This document shows, one piece after another, positions 49,968-57,891 of a stretch of 64,000 bases of DNA (position 1 is its first letter; each line of letters begins with the position of its first letter). Under the pieces are notes generated by a model. It worked only from the letters and a program-made list of their open reading frames with translations. It made no database searches and was not told the origin of the DNA. Made by a program: the position numbers and the translations under genes. The stretch comes from Mycolicibacterium anyangense (GTDB lineage Bacteria; Actinomycetota; Actinomycetes; Mycobacteriales; Mycobacteriaceae), in assembly GCF_010731855.1 (NCBI RefSeq), contig NZ_AP022620.1:868001-932000 (forward strand). Direction: 5' to 3'.

Positions 49968-51196
49968 GCGCCGACCTTCGGTTCGCGGGGAAGGCCCAGC
50001 ACGCGCTCGCTGATGATGTTTCTCTGGACCTCGCTGGTGCCGGCGTAGATCGTCTCCGCGCGCGCCCGGATGAAGGATCGCCGGATCGCTTCATGATCCT
50101 GACCGTCGGGCTCGGGGCCGGACCCCCATTCCGTTCCCAGCAGGGCGTCGGGACCGAGCACATCCATGGCCAGTTCGGTGAACTGCTGATGCCAGCGCGA
50201 CCAGTAGTACTTGCCGATCGATGCCTCCGGACCGAATCGGCCGTCACGCAGCGCCGCGGACAACGTCCGCATGTTGTTGTGCGCCATGATCTGCAGTCCG
50301 ATGTAGCTGTCGACCAGCCGGTGGCGCAGCACCGGATCGTCGGCCGCACCGCGCCGCGCCGCGACCGCCCGCAGCTGATCCATCTCGCGGACGAACGAGA
50401 ACTGGTAGTTGAGCACCGAGGTGGCACGTTCGTGACCAAGGGTGGTCATCGCCGCGTTCCACCCATCGCCCTCGGCGCCGAGAACGTTGTCGACCGAGGT
50501 GTGCGCGTCGTCGAAGAACACCTCATTGAACCCGCTGTCGCCGAGCATGGTGCGAATGGGAACCACCGTCACACCTGGTTGATCGAGCGGGATCAGCATG
50601 TAGGACAGCCCGGCGTGGCGGGACGTGCCCGGCTGGGTGCGGACGATGGCGAAGATCCATGAGGCGTGTTGCGCGAACGTCGTCCAGATCTTCTGGCCGT
50701 TGACCACCCACCGGTCGCCGTCCCGTTCGGCGCGGGTATTGATCGCGGCCAGGTCTGAACCCGCGCCAGGCTCGGAGTAGCCCTGGCACCACACCACCTC
50801 ACCTCGCGCCATCGGTGGCAGTAGGCGCTGCTTCTGAGCCTCGGTGCCATGCGTCAGGGCTGTCGGCGCCATCAACGTCTCGCCGTGGAACGCCGCTCGC
50901 GGTGGCGTCTGCGCGCGGGCGCACTCCATCGCGAAGATGATCTCCTGAGTCATCGTCGCGCCCCGGCCGCCGTACTCGCGAGGCCACGACAAGCCTAGCC
51001 AATTACCCGCGCCCAGCTCGTGTTCCCAGGCGCGTCGGAGCTCCCAATTGTCGTCGTCATCGGGGCCACCGCGGTCCGCGGTGCCCACGAAATCACCTTT
51101 CAGATGTTCTCCCAGCCACGTGCGCACCTCGTCACGGAAGTCGCGATCGGCTCGGCTCAGCGCAATTTGACCAACCTCGTCCACGTCAGACACCAT
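49964..51196 (-). CDS. Acyl-CoA dehydrogenase (FadE type)
   Basis: 410 residues from ATG 51196. 'SWPREYGGRGATMTQE', 'YSEPGAGSDLAAINTRAE', Glu in 'TLGHERATSV' and 'YAGTSEVQRNIISERVLGLPRE' are present. It resembles the catalytic subunit 55492-56688. The 51192 palindrome covers the start codon itself: its CAT is the ATG on this strand. With the -10 in the same place the mRNA is probably leaderless, so a bound repressor would block initiation. A longer start at 51211 would sit upstream of the likely promoter and is rejected. Confidence 0.9.
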   Translation of the reverse strand: MVSDVDEVGQIALSRADRDFRDEVRTWLGEHLKGDFVGTADRGGPDDDDNWELRRAWEHELGAGNWLGLSWPREYGGRGATMTQEIIFAMECARAQTPPRAAFHGETLMAPTALTHGTEAQKQRLLPPMARGEVVWCQGYSEPGAGSDLAAINTRAERDGDRWVVNGQKIWTTFAQHASWIFAIVRTQPGTSRHAGLSYMLIPLDQPGVTVVPIRTMLGDSGFNEVFFDDAHTSVDNVLGAEGDGWNAAMTTLGHERATSVLNYQFSFVREMDQLRAVAARRGAADDPVLRHRLVDSYIGLQIMAHNNMRTLSAALRDGRFGPEASIGKYYWSRWHQQFTELAMDVLGPDALLGTEWGSGPEPDGQDHEAIRRSFIRARAETIYAGTSEVQRNIISERVLGLPREPKVGA

Positions 51197-51207
51197 ACGC
51201 GTATAGT
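51192..51207. promoter_or_regulatory. ACCATACGCGTATAGT, second copy of the 16-bp palindrome
   Basis: 15 of 16 bases match 37756-37771. It sits in the 56-base divergent region between the minus operon (49964) and the plus operon (51253) and includes the minus-strand start codon. The single mismatch is the base that creates that ATG. Confidence 0.65.
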
Positions 51208-51212
51208 GCAAT

Positions 51213-51226
51213 GAATTACCTAATTC
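51213..51226. promoter_or_regulatory. GAATTA-CC-TAATTC inverted repeat beside the 51192 palindrome
   Basis: Perfect 6-base arms, centred 20 bases (about two helical turns) from the centre of the 51192-51207 palindrome. It could be a second operator on the same DNA face, or part of the plus-strand promoter. Confidence 0.4.
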
Positions 51227-51252
51227 GGCGGAATGTGTGAGGAGATCAGCGA

Positions 51253-52044
51253 GTGGACGACCTGCTGTGGTCGGTCGAGGACGGCGTGGGGACCATCACC
51301 CTCAACCGCCCGGAGGCCCGCAACGCCTTCACGTTCGACATGATCAGGCGATGGGCGGACCTGCTGCGCCAGGCCAAGAACGATGACCAGGTGCGCGTGG
51401 TCGTCCTCACCGGGGCTGGCGACAAGGCGTTCTGCTCGGGAGTGGATCTGTCCTCGATCTCCAATGCCAACCCCGACCTGACGCCGCTGCAGCGCAAGAG
51501 TCAACTGCACGACGAGGTACACCAGGTTGCACACGCCGTGGCCGACCTCGACAAGCCGTTGATCGCCGCCATCAACGGAGTGGCGGTCGGCGCCGGACTC
51601 GACATGGCGCTGATGTGCGATATGCGCATCATGTCGACAGAGGCCCGGGTGTCGGAGGGCTACGTCAGGGTCGGTCTGACACCCGGTGATGGCGGGGCGT
51701 ACTACCTGCCGCGGCTGGTCGGCACCGCCAAGGCACTCGAGTTGCTGCTCACCGGTGACTTCATCGACGCGCCCGAGGCCCTGCGGATCGGGCTGGTCAA
51801 TAGGCTGGCCGAGCCGGCCGAGTTGCAGGCCAAGGCCGCCGAGTTCGCCAGGGCCATCGCGGCACACCCGCCGGTGTCGGTGCGGATGATCAAGCGCGCC
51901 ACCTACCAGTCCGCCAACACCGATCTGCGCACGGCGCTCGACCTGATCTCGTCGCACTTCGCCGTGGTCGCCGCCACCGAGGATGCCGCCGAAGCGCTGG
52001 CGGCGATGAAGGAGAAGAGGGAGCCCCGCTATGCCGGCCGCTGA
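51253..52044 (+). CDS. Enoyl-CoA hydratase/isomerase family protein
   Basis: 263 residues, GTG start with AGGAGA eight bases upstream. Oxyanion loops are 'GAGDKAFCSGVDLSS' and 'LIAAINGVAVGAGLDMA'; 'GLTPGDGGAYYLPRLVG' carries Asp rather than Glu in the catalytic helix. It is the first of eight plus-strand genes ending at 58785 and overlaps the small amidohydrolase by 14 bases. It may be a hydratase or a ring- or chain-cleaving crotonase. Confidence 0.9.
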   Translation: MDDLLWSVEDGVGTITLNRPEARNAFTFDMIRRWADLLRQAKNDDQVRVVVLTGAGDKAFCSGVDLSSISNANPDLTPLQRKSQLHDEVHQVAHAVADLDKPLIAAINGVAVGAGLDMALMCDMRIMSTEARVSEGYVRVGLTPGDGGAYYLPRLVGTAKALELLLTGDFIDAPEALRIGLVNRLAEPAELQAKAAEFARAIAAHPPVSVRMIKRATYQSANTDLRTALDLISSHFAVVAATEDAAEALAAMKEKREPRYAGR

Positions 52045-52909
52045 CGGTTCACCGGGTCTGTACGACGCCTGGATCAACCTGCCCTATCTGCCCGGCGAGG
52101 TGGTGCCCGACCCGTCGGTCGTAGCCCGCTTCAAACGGGGCAACAGTGCCTATGAGGGTGGCGAGACGATGACCGACGTCATCGCCGAGATGGACCGCCT
52201 CGGCATCGCCTCGGGAGTGTTGTCCAAAGCCCCCCGCGACATCACCCCGCCGTACGTGCATGGGACGAAGACCGGGGAGCTGGTGCTGCGGGAAACCTGC
52301 GAGCGGCTCGCCGGCATTGCCGGTGACTACCCCGGGCGGTTCGTGACCTCCGTCGGAATCGACCCCCGGCTGGGCTATGAAGCGGCCAAGCATGTCCGGA
52401 TCGCCGTGCGGGAGTACGGCATTCGGTGCTTCCGGATCATCCCGATGTTCACCGGTATTGCGATCGACGACAAGCTGGCGTACCCGCTCTACACCGCGGC
52501 CTGTGACGAAGGTGCGGTCGTGTCGATCAACGTGGGCGTCCCCGGGCCGATGAAGCCGGCCAAGCTCCAGCGCACCATCCTCATCGACGAGGTCGCACTG
52601 GCGTTTCCGGAATTGAAGATCGTGATGAGTCACCTGGGTGATCCGTGGATCAGCGAGACCGTCGCCATGCTCCTCAAGCATCCCAACGTGTTCGCCATGA
52701 CCGCAGGATGGGCACCGAAATACATCCCCGAGGACATCCTGCGGTTTGCGGAGCGGCGCAATCCCACCAAGCTGATGTGGGCGTCGGACTACCCGATCCT
52801 GCCGTTGGATCGGACTGCTGTCGAGGGCAGAAGTGTTCCGCTGACCGGTGCTTCACTCGCCGGATACCTGGGCGGCAACGCGCGGGCAGTATTCGGCGAT
52901 CCGGCCTGA
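52031..52909 (+). CDS. Small amidohydrolase-2 family protein with altered metal site
   Basis: 292 residues, TIM-barrel amidohydrolase. It begins 'LYDAWINLPYLPGE', where family members have an HxH metal motif; HxH is absent. 'IVMSHLGDPWISE' and 'LMWASDYPILPLD' keep the later His and Asp. It is shorter than, and only distantly related to, the 400-residue amidohydrolases at 23006 and 37806. ATG 52031 overlaps the crotonase by 14 bases. In an operon with three crotonases and an SDR, a hydrolase or decarboxylase acting after ring opening is one guess. Confidence 0.8.
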   Translation: MPAADGSPGLYDAWINLPYLPGEVVPDPSVVARFKRGNSAYEGGETMTDVIAEMDRLGIASGVLSKAPRDITPPYVHGTKTGELVLRETCERLAGIAGDYPGRFVTSVGIDPRLGYEAAKHVRIAVREYGIRCFRIIPMFTGIAIDDKLAYPLYTAACDEGAVVSINVGVPGPMKPAKLQRTILIDEVALAFPELKIVMSHLGDPWISETVAMLLKHPNVFAMTAGWAPKYIPEDILRFAERRNPTKLMWASDYPILPLDRTAVEGRSVPLTGASLAGYLGGNARAVFGDPA

Positions 52910-52937
52910 CCAACTACACCTGGCCTGACCAACTACA
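52903..52937 (+). repeat. Tandem duplication across a stop codon
   Basis: GGCCTGACCAACTACA occurs at 52903-52918 and again at 52922-52937, with a 19-base period. The first copy contains the amidohydrolase's last codons and TGA. It probably arose by replication slippage and adds 19 bases to the intergenic gap. Confidence 0.8.
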
Positions 52938-52959
52938 GAACAACCAAGGAGACCATTCC

Positions 52960-53853
52960 ATGGGTTTGCATGACGGACGCGTCGTCATCGTCACCGGTGC
53001 CGCAGGCGGAATCGGGCGCGAGCACGCACTGGAGTTCGCCCGTCAGGGCGCAAAAGTGGTGGTGAACGATCTCGGTCCGGCCGGTGAGGTGGCCGACGAA
53101 ATCACCCGACTCGGCGGCCAGGCGATAGCCAACTCCGACGACATCTCGGACTGGGAGGGTGCGGGCCGGCTGATCCAGTCAGCCCTGGACACCTTCGGTG
53201 ACCTGCACGTTTTGGTCAACAACGCCGGTATCCTGCGGGACAAGATGTTCGTGAACATGGACATCGACATGTGGGACGCCGTCATCAAGGTCCACATGCG
53301 GGGCACCTTCGCGCCGACGAAGCACGCGGTCGCCTATTGGCGGGACAAGCACAAGGCCGGCGATCCGGTGTCACACCCGCGCATCATCAACACCTCGTCT
53401 CCTTCGGGTCTGTATGGCAATGTCGGCCAGTCCAACTACGGGGCGGCGAAGGCAGGTATTGCCGCGTTCACGGTGATCCTGGCCGACGAGCTTGCCCGGC
53501 TGGGCATCACGGTCAATGCAATCGCACCCAGCGCGCTGACCCAGATGACGCAGGGACTCGACAATTACGTCGCGGCGATGGCCGAGATCAAGGAGCGCAC
53601 CGGATTCGATGCGGGCTCGCCGGCCAATATCTCGCCGATCGTGGTGTGGTTGGCCTCCGCCGAAGCCGAAACCGTGACGGGTCGCGTCTTCAACGTCAAG
53701 GGCGGCTCGATCTCGGTGGCCGAAACGTGGCAGGCCGGACCCGGTGTCAGCCGCGAATCACGCTGGGATCCAGCCGAACTCGGCGAGGTGATCCCGAGCC
53801 TGCTGGCACAGGCGCGGCCGAACTCCGACGGATCGGGTAAACCGCGTGCCTGA
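52960..53853 (+). CDS. SDR, MFE2-like 3-hydroxyacyl-CoA dehydrogenase
   Basis: 297 residues from ATG 52960, with AAGGAGA nine bases upstream. 'VTGAAGGIGREHALEF', 'AKVVVNDLGPAG', 'LVNNAGILRDKMF' and 'QSNYGAAKAGIAAF' place it with MFE2-type dehydrogenases, like 16268-17176. It oxidises a 3-hydroxyacyl-CoA to the 3-keto form. The next crotonase overlaps it by 8 bases. Confidence 0.88.
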   Translation: MGLHDGRVVIVTGAAGGIGREHALEFARQGAKVVVNDLGPAGEVADEITRLGGQAIANSDDISDWEGAGRLIQSALDTFGDLHVLVNNAGILRDKMFVNMDIDMWDAVIKVHMRGTFAPTKHAVAYWRDKHKAGDPVSHPRIINTSSPSGLYGNVGQSNYGAAKAGIAAFTVILADELARLGITVNAIAPSALTQMTQGLDNYVAAMAEIKERTGFDAGSPANISPIVVWLASAEAETVTGRVFNVKGGSISVAETWQAGPGVSRESRWDPAELGEVIPSLLAQARPNSDGSGKPRA

Positions 53854-54694
53854 CCCCGCGCTCGTCGTCGACGGGATTCGCAGCGAGCACGACGGTCAGG
53901 TCGGTGTGATCTGGTTGGCCCGGCCCGACCGTGGCAACGGGTTCACCTCGGCGATGCAGGTCGAACTGCACCGACGGCTGGCCGAATTCGACCAGCGCGA
54001 GGATGTCCGCGCCATCGTCGTCACCGGCGAGGGAAAGCTGTTCTCGGCTGGCGCGGACATGGAGCCCGGCGGCGCCAACTTCGCGTTCGACCAGAAGCGG
54101 CACCGCGAGGCGAAGGCCGAGATCGCGAACCGGCCGCGTCCGTGGCGGATGCGCACCCCGATCATCGGAGCGCTCAACGGTTCGGCGGTGGGCCTGGGGC
54201 TGACGTTCCCGCTGCAGTGGGACATCCGGATCGTCAACGAATCCGCCAAGTACGGGTTTGTCTTCACTCGCCGTGGCCTGATCCCCGAGCAGAACTCGCT
54301 GTGGCTGTTGCCGCGACTGGTGGGGCTGTCAGCCGCTACCGAACTGCTGCTGACGGGGCGACTGTTCAGCGGTGCCGAGGCAGCCCGGATGGGGTTGGCC
54401 ACTGAAGCCGTACCCGGTGGCCAGGTGCTGGACAGAGCGCTGGCGATTGCGCATGACATCGCTGCGAACACCGCGCCCTCAGCCGTCGGGGTGACCAAGC
54501 AGTTGCTCTACGAGATGCTGGCCCAGACCGACCGTGAGATCGCATTCGGCACCGAGTGGGAAGTGTTCCGGTGGATGGGCCGGCAGCCCGATTCTGCCGA
54601 GGGAGTGGCCTCGTTCCTGGCCAAGCGTCCCCCGAACTTCGTTGTGCCCAAAGATGTCCCGCTGCCCAACGAGCTGAACGGATGGGAGGTCTGA
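53846..54694 (+). CDS. Enoyl-CoA hydratase/isomerase family protein
   Basis: 282 residues, GTG start inside the SDR gene. 'GEGKLFSAGADMEPG' and 'IIGALNGSAVGLGLTFP' are the oxyanion loops, and 'RRGLIPEQNSLWLLPRLVG' carries a Glu. The C-terminus extends to 'LPNELNGWEV' and its TGA is shared with the next ATG (TGATG), so it is coupled to a second crotonase. The pair 53846/54694 could work as a complex or on successive steps. Confidence 0.9.
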   Translation: MPDPALVVDGIRSEHDGQVGVIWLARPDRGNGFTSAMQVELHRRLAEFDQREDVRAIVVTGEGKLFSAGADMEPGGANFAFDQKRHREAKAEIANRPRPWRMRTPIIGALNGSAVGLGLTFPLQWDIRIVNESAKYGFVFTRRGLIPEQNSLWLLPRLVGLSAATELLLTGRLFSGAEAARMGLATEAVPGGQVLDRALAIAHDIAANTAPSAVGVTKQLLYEMLAQTDREIAFGTEWEVFRWMGRQPDSAEGVASFLAKRPPNFVVPKDVPLPNELNGWEV

Positions 54695-55485
54695 TGGCCG
54701 AGCCGACAGTGCTCTACGAGGTTGACGACCAGGGCGCGGTGGTGCTGACCCTGCACCGGCCGGACCGGCGAAACATGTGGACCGCGCAGCTGGAACACGA
54801 GTTCTACGAGGCGCTCGACCGGGCCGCAGCCGACGACCGAGTGCGAGTGATCGTGGTCACCGGCGCAGGTGATTCATTCGTTCCGGGGCTTGATCCGGAG
54901 GTCCTCGCCGGGGTGGCCGGGGGCCAGGCCTACACCAGCAACCGGCGGCCCCAGACCTACGCAACAACCATCCCGAAGCCGATCATCGGGGCGATCAACG
55001 GCGCCTGCGCAGGCATCGGGCTCGCCCAGGCGCTCAATTTCGACTACCGATTCGCGGTGGCCGGTGCCAAGTTCAGCACGGCCTTCGCCAAACGTGGCCT
55101 GCCTGCCGAGGACGCCAGCGCCTGGATGTTGATTCGGCTCGCCGGCCCGGCGCATGCCTTCGATCTGCTGGCCTCGGCTCGGGTGTTCCTCGCCGAGGAG
55201 GCGTTGACTCTCGGTGTGATCCAGCGTGTTTCGTCACCAGGGCAGGTGCTGTCCGATGCCTTGGAGTATGCCCACCAGCTGGCTGCGACGGTGTCACCGG
55301 TGGCGATGGCCATGGTCAAGTCGCAGATCTGGCGGGATTGTGAGCAGAGCATGGATGCCGCCAGGGTGCGGGCTCAACACCTGCTCACGCTGGCCAAGGC
55401 GCAACCGGATTTCGTCGAGGGCGTGGCTAGCTTACGGGAGCGCCGCGCACCCGCTTTCAGCCCCTACTCGTCGCTGTACCTCTGA
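54694..55485 (+). CDS. Enoyl-CoA hydratase/isomerase family protein
   Basis: 263 residues from ATG 54694, GGGAGGT upstream; the longer frame to 54556 lies inside the previous gene. 'GAGDSFVPGLDPEVL' and 'IIGAINGACAGIGLAQA' form the oxyanion hole and 'KRGLPAEDASAWMLIRLAG' gives the acidic helix. It resembles the crotonase 11185-12000 ('RRGLPAERGISWLLP'). Third crotonase in this operon, directly before a dehydrogenase pair. Confidence 0.9.
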   Translation: MAEPTVLYEVDDQGAVVLTLHRPDRRNMWTAQLEHEFYEALDRAAADDRVRVIVVTGAGDSFVPGLDPEVLAGVAGGQAYTSNRRPQTYATTIPKPIIGAINGACAGIGLAQALNFDYRFAVAGAKFSTAFAKRGLPAEDASAWMLIRLAGPAHAFDLLASARVFLAEEALTLGVIQRVSSPGQVLSDALEYAHQLAATVSPVAMAMVKSQIWRDCEQSMDAARVRAQHLLTLAKAQPDFVEGVASLRERRAPAFSPYSSLYL

Positions 55486-55491
55486 GGAATC

Positions 55492-56688
55492 ATGGAATTC
55501 GACATCACCGACCTGGTACCCGGAACATCGCAATTCCGTGACGAGGTACGCACCTGGCTGGACGAACATCTCGTCGGCGAGTTCGCCGCCCACCGGGGCG
55601 TGGGCAGTCCCACCGACGACACGGCGTGGGAGGTTCGCACAGCGTGGGAGCGCGAGTTGTCGGCCGGCAACTGGCTGGGCCTGACCTGGCCGCGCGAATA
55701 CGGCGGTCGCGGGCTCGGTCTGGTCGAGGAGATCATCTTCGAGTACGAGTACGCCCGGGCAGCGGCCCCCGCCCGGGTCAACACCCAGGCGCTCGAGTTG
55801 CTCGGGCCCACGTTGCTGGCCTTCGGCACTGACGAACAGAAGCAGCGATTCCTCCCGAAGATCCTCTCGGTCGAAGAGATGTGGGGTCAGGGTTTCTCTG
55901 AACCCGGTGCCGGTTCCGACCTGGCCTCGGTGCGCACACGAGCGGCCTTCGACGGTGAGCAGTGGCACGTCGACGGCCAGAAGGTCTGGACGACCTTCGG
56001 GCAACACGCTGACTGGCTGTACGTGCTCTGCCGCACCGACCCCGACGCCACCCTGCGCCACCGCGGCCTGTCACTCCTGCTGGTCGACGTGGCGCAGCCT
56101 GGAGTGGAGGTGCGACCAATCGAAAACCTCTACCGCTCAACCGAGTTCAGCGAGTGCTTTTTCAGCGACGCGCTGACCGGAGCCGACATGGTGGTCGGCG
56201 GCGTGGGCAACGGCTGGAAGGTCGTGATGACCACCCTCGGCATGGAGCGCGGCAGCGCGCTGATGCCCATGCAGTTGGCGATGCAGCGCGAAGTCATGGA
56301 CCTGGTCGAGGAAGCCAAACGTAGCGGTGCCGTCGATGATGCGCTGGTCCGTCAGGAGCTCGTCGACGCCGTCATCGGTGTTCAGTTGATGCGCTCCACC
56401 AACCTGCGCATCGTGGTCGACCTGCTGCGCCAGTCCGGTGGTGAGCCGGGGGCGGCTACCGAGGCCGCGGCCACGGTGAGCAAGCTGTTCGCCTCCATAC
56501 ATCATCAGCGCATCGGCGAGCTGGCCGTCGACCTCCTCGGTCCCGACGCCGTGTTCGCCAAGGTGCACCAGCGTGCCGAAGAGGCGCGCAAACTGTTCCT
56601 CCTCTCGCGCGCGGAGACGATCTACGGCGGAACTTCGGAGATTCAACGCAACATCATCGCCGAGCGTCTGCTGGGCCTGCCCAGATGA
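55492..56688 (+). CDS. Acyl-CoA dehydrogenase, catalytic subunit
   Basis: 398 residues. 'TWPREYGGRGLGLVEE', 'FSEPGAGSDLASVRTRAA', Glu in 'TLGMERGSAL' and 'YGGTSEIQRNIIAERLLGLPR' are complete. GAGGAA precedes ATG 55492. It pairs with 56754-57875, although the 65 bases between them (with a TTGACA at 56704-56709) could hold an internal promoter. Close relative of 49964-51196 in the divergent operon. Confidence 0.9.
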   Translation: MEFDITDLVPGTSQFRDEVRTWLDEHLVGEFAAHRGVGSPTDDTAWEVRTAWERELSAGNWLGLTWPREYGGRGLGLVEEIIFEYEYARAAAPARVNTQALELLGPTLLAFGTDEQKQRFLPKILSVEEMWGQGFSEPGAGSDLASVRTRAAFDGEQWHVDGQKVWTTFGQHADWLYVLCRTDPDATLRHRGLSLLLVDVAQPGVEVRPIENLYRSTEFSECFFSDALTGADMVVGGVGNGWKVVMTTLGMERGSALMPMQLAMQREVMDLVEEAKRSGAVDDALVRQELVDAVIGVQLMRSTNLRIVVDLLRQSGGEPGAATEAAATVSKLFASIHHQRIGELAVDLLGPDAVFAKVHQRAEEARKLFLLSRAETIYGGTSEIQRNIIAERLLGLPR

Positions 56689-56753
56689 CGACCGGCCTTT
56701 CCCTTGACATCCACCTGCTGTTCTGGCATTTCCACTGGAGGATCTGACACCCC

Positions 56754-57875
56754 ATGGCACTGATACCCACCGAAGAGCACGACGCCCTTCGCGATGTGAT
56801 GCACGCTTTCCTGGGTAAGCATTCGACGGAAGCCGCCGTGCGCGCCGAACTCGACAGCGAACTGGGTTACGACGAATCAGCCTGGCGCACCGCGGCCGAG
56901 CAGATCGGGCTGCCGGCACTGGCCATACCGGAGGAATTCGGCGGCGCCGGTTATGGTTTCGACGAGCTGGCAATCGTCATGGAGGAGACGGGCCGGTCTC
57001 TTTACACCGGACCCGTCTTGTCCACGATCGTGCTGGCAACAAGTGCCCTTCTGGGCGCACAGGACAGGGCCGCGTGCGAGCGCTATCTGCCCGCGATCGC
57101 GGCGGGGGAGTTGATCGCGACCGTGGCGGTCAACGAGAACGCCACTCACTGGGACCCGGCTGATATCACCGTGACCGCTCGGCCCAGCGGCAACGGTTGG
57201 GTGCTCGACGGGATCAAGCCTTTCGTTCTCGATGGAGCCAGGGCAGGACTCCTCGTCGTCGCCGCACGCACCTCGGCGGGCGTGTCGTTGTTCTGCGTCG
57301 AAGTGACCGCTGAGGGTCCGCTCATCGAGGCCCGCGAGGTGCTCGATCTGAGTCGGCGTTTCGCCGCCGTCACGTTCGATGCGACCCCAGGTACCCTACT
57401 GGGCGAGGATGGTGGCGGCTGGCCCGTGCTCGCCGACGTATTCGACCGGGCGATCGTGGCGCTGGCCTGCGAACAGGTCGGCGGCGCGGCCGCGGTCTTG
57501 GACGCCACCGTGGACTATCTCAAGGTCCGGCACCAGTTCGGCCGGCCGATCGGATCCTTCCAGGCCCTCAAACACCGGTGCGCCGACATGCTCGTCGAAC
57601 TCGAATCCGCCCGCTCCGCAGCGGCTTACGCTGCGACAGCGGTGGCCACTTCGGCCGCCGATACCTCGACGGCGGCGTCGATTGCAAAGACCTACTGCTC
57701 GAAGGCCTTCTACCACGTCGCCGCGGAGAGCATCCAGATGCACGGCGGCATCGGATTCACCTGGGAGCACCCGGCACACCTCTACTTCAAGCGGGCGAAG
57801 TCCTCGGAAGTCCTGTTCGGTTCCCCGAGCTGGCACCGCGAACGGCTGGCCCACCTGATCGGTCTGGTCTCGTGA
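56754..57875 (+). CDS. Acyl-CoA dehydrogenase, partner subunit
   Basis: 373 residues. 'AIPEEFGGAGYGFDEL', 'RHQFGRPIGSFQALKHRCADM' and 'HGGIGFTWEHPAHLYFKRAKSSE' are shared with 19523-20680, which is its paralogue in the other operon. The tail lacks the 'TSEIQR' motif. It would form the second half of a heteromeric dehydrogenase with 55492-56688. Confidence 0.88.
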   Translation: MALIPTEEHDALRDVMHAFLGKHSTEAAVRAELDSELGYDESAWRTAAEQIGLPALAIPEEFGGAGYGFDELAIVMEETGRSLYTGPVLSTIVLATSALLGAQDRAACERYLPAIAAGELIATVAVNENATHWDPADITVTARPSGNGWVLDGIKPFVLDGARAGLLVVAARTSAGVSLFCVEVTAEGPLIEAREVLDLSRRFAAVTFDATPGTLLGEDGGGWPVLADVFDRAIVALACEQVGGAAAVLDATVDYLKVRHQFGRPIGSFQALKHRCADMLVELESARSAAAYAATAVATSAADTSTAASIAKTYCSKAFYHVAAESIQMHGGIGFTWEHPAHLYFKRAKSSEVLFGSPSWHRERLAHLIGLVS

Positions 57876-57891
57876 CGAGGGGAGGCCGGCA

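Noticed and set aside
56689..56753. Internal promoter with TTGACA at 56704-56709
   Set aside because: The -10 position 17 bases on reads CATTTC, too weak to list as a feature; mentioned under the neighbouring gene.
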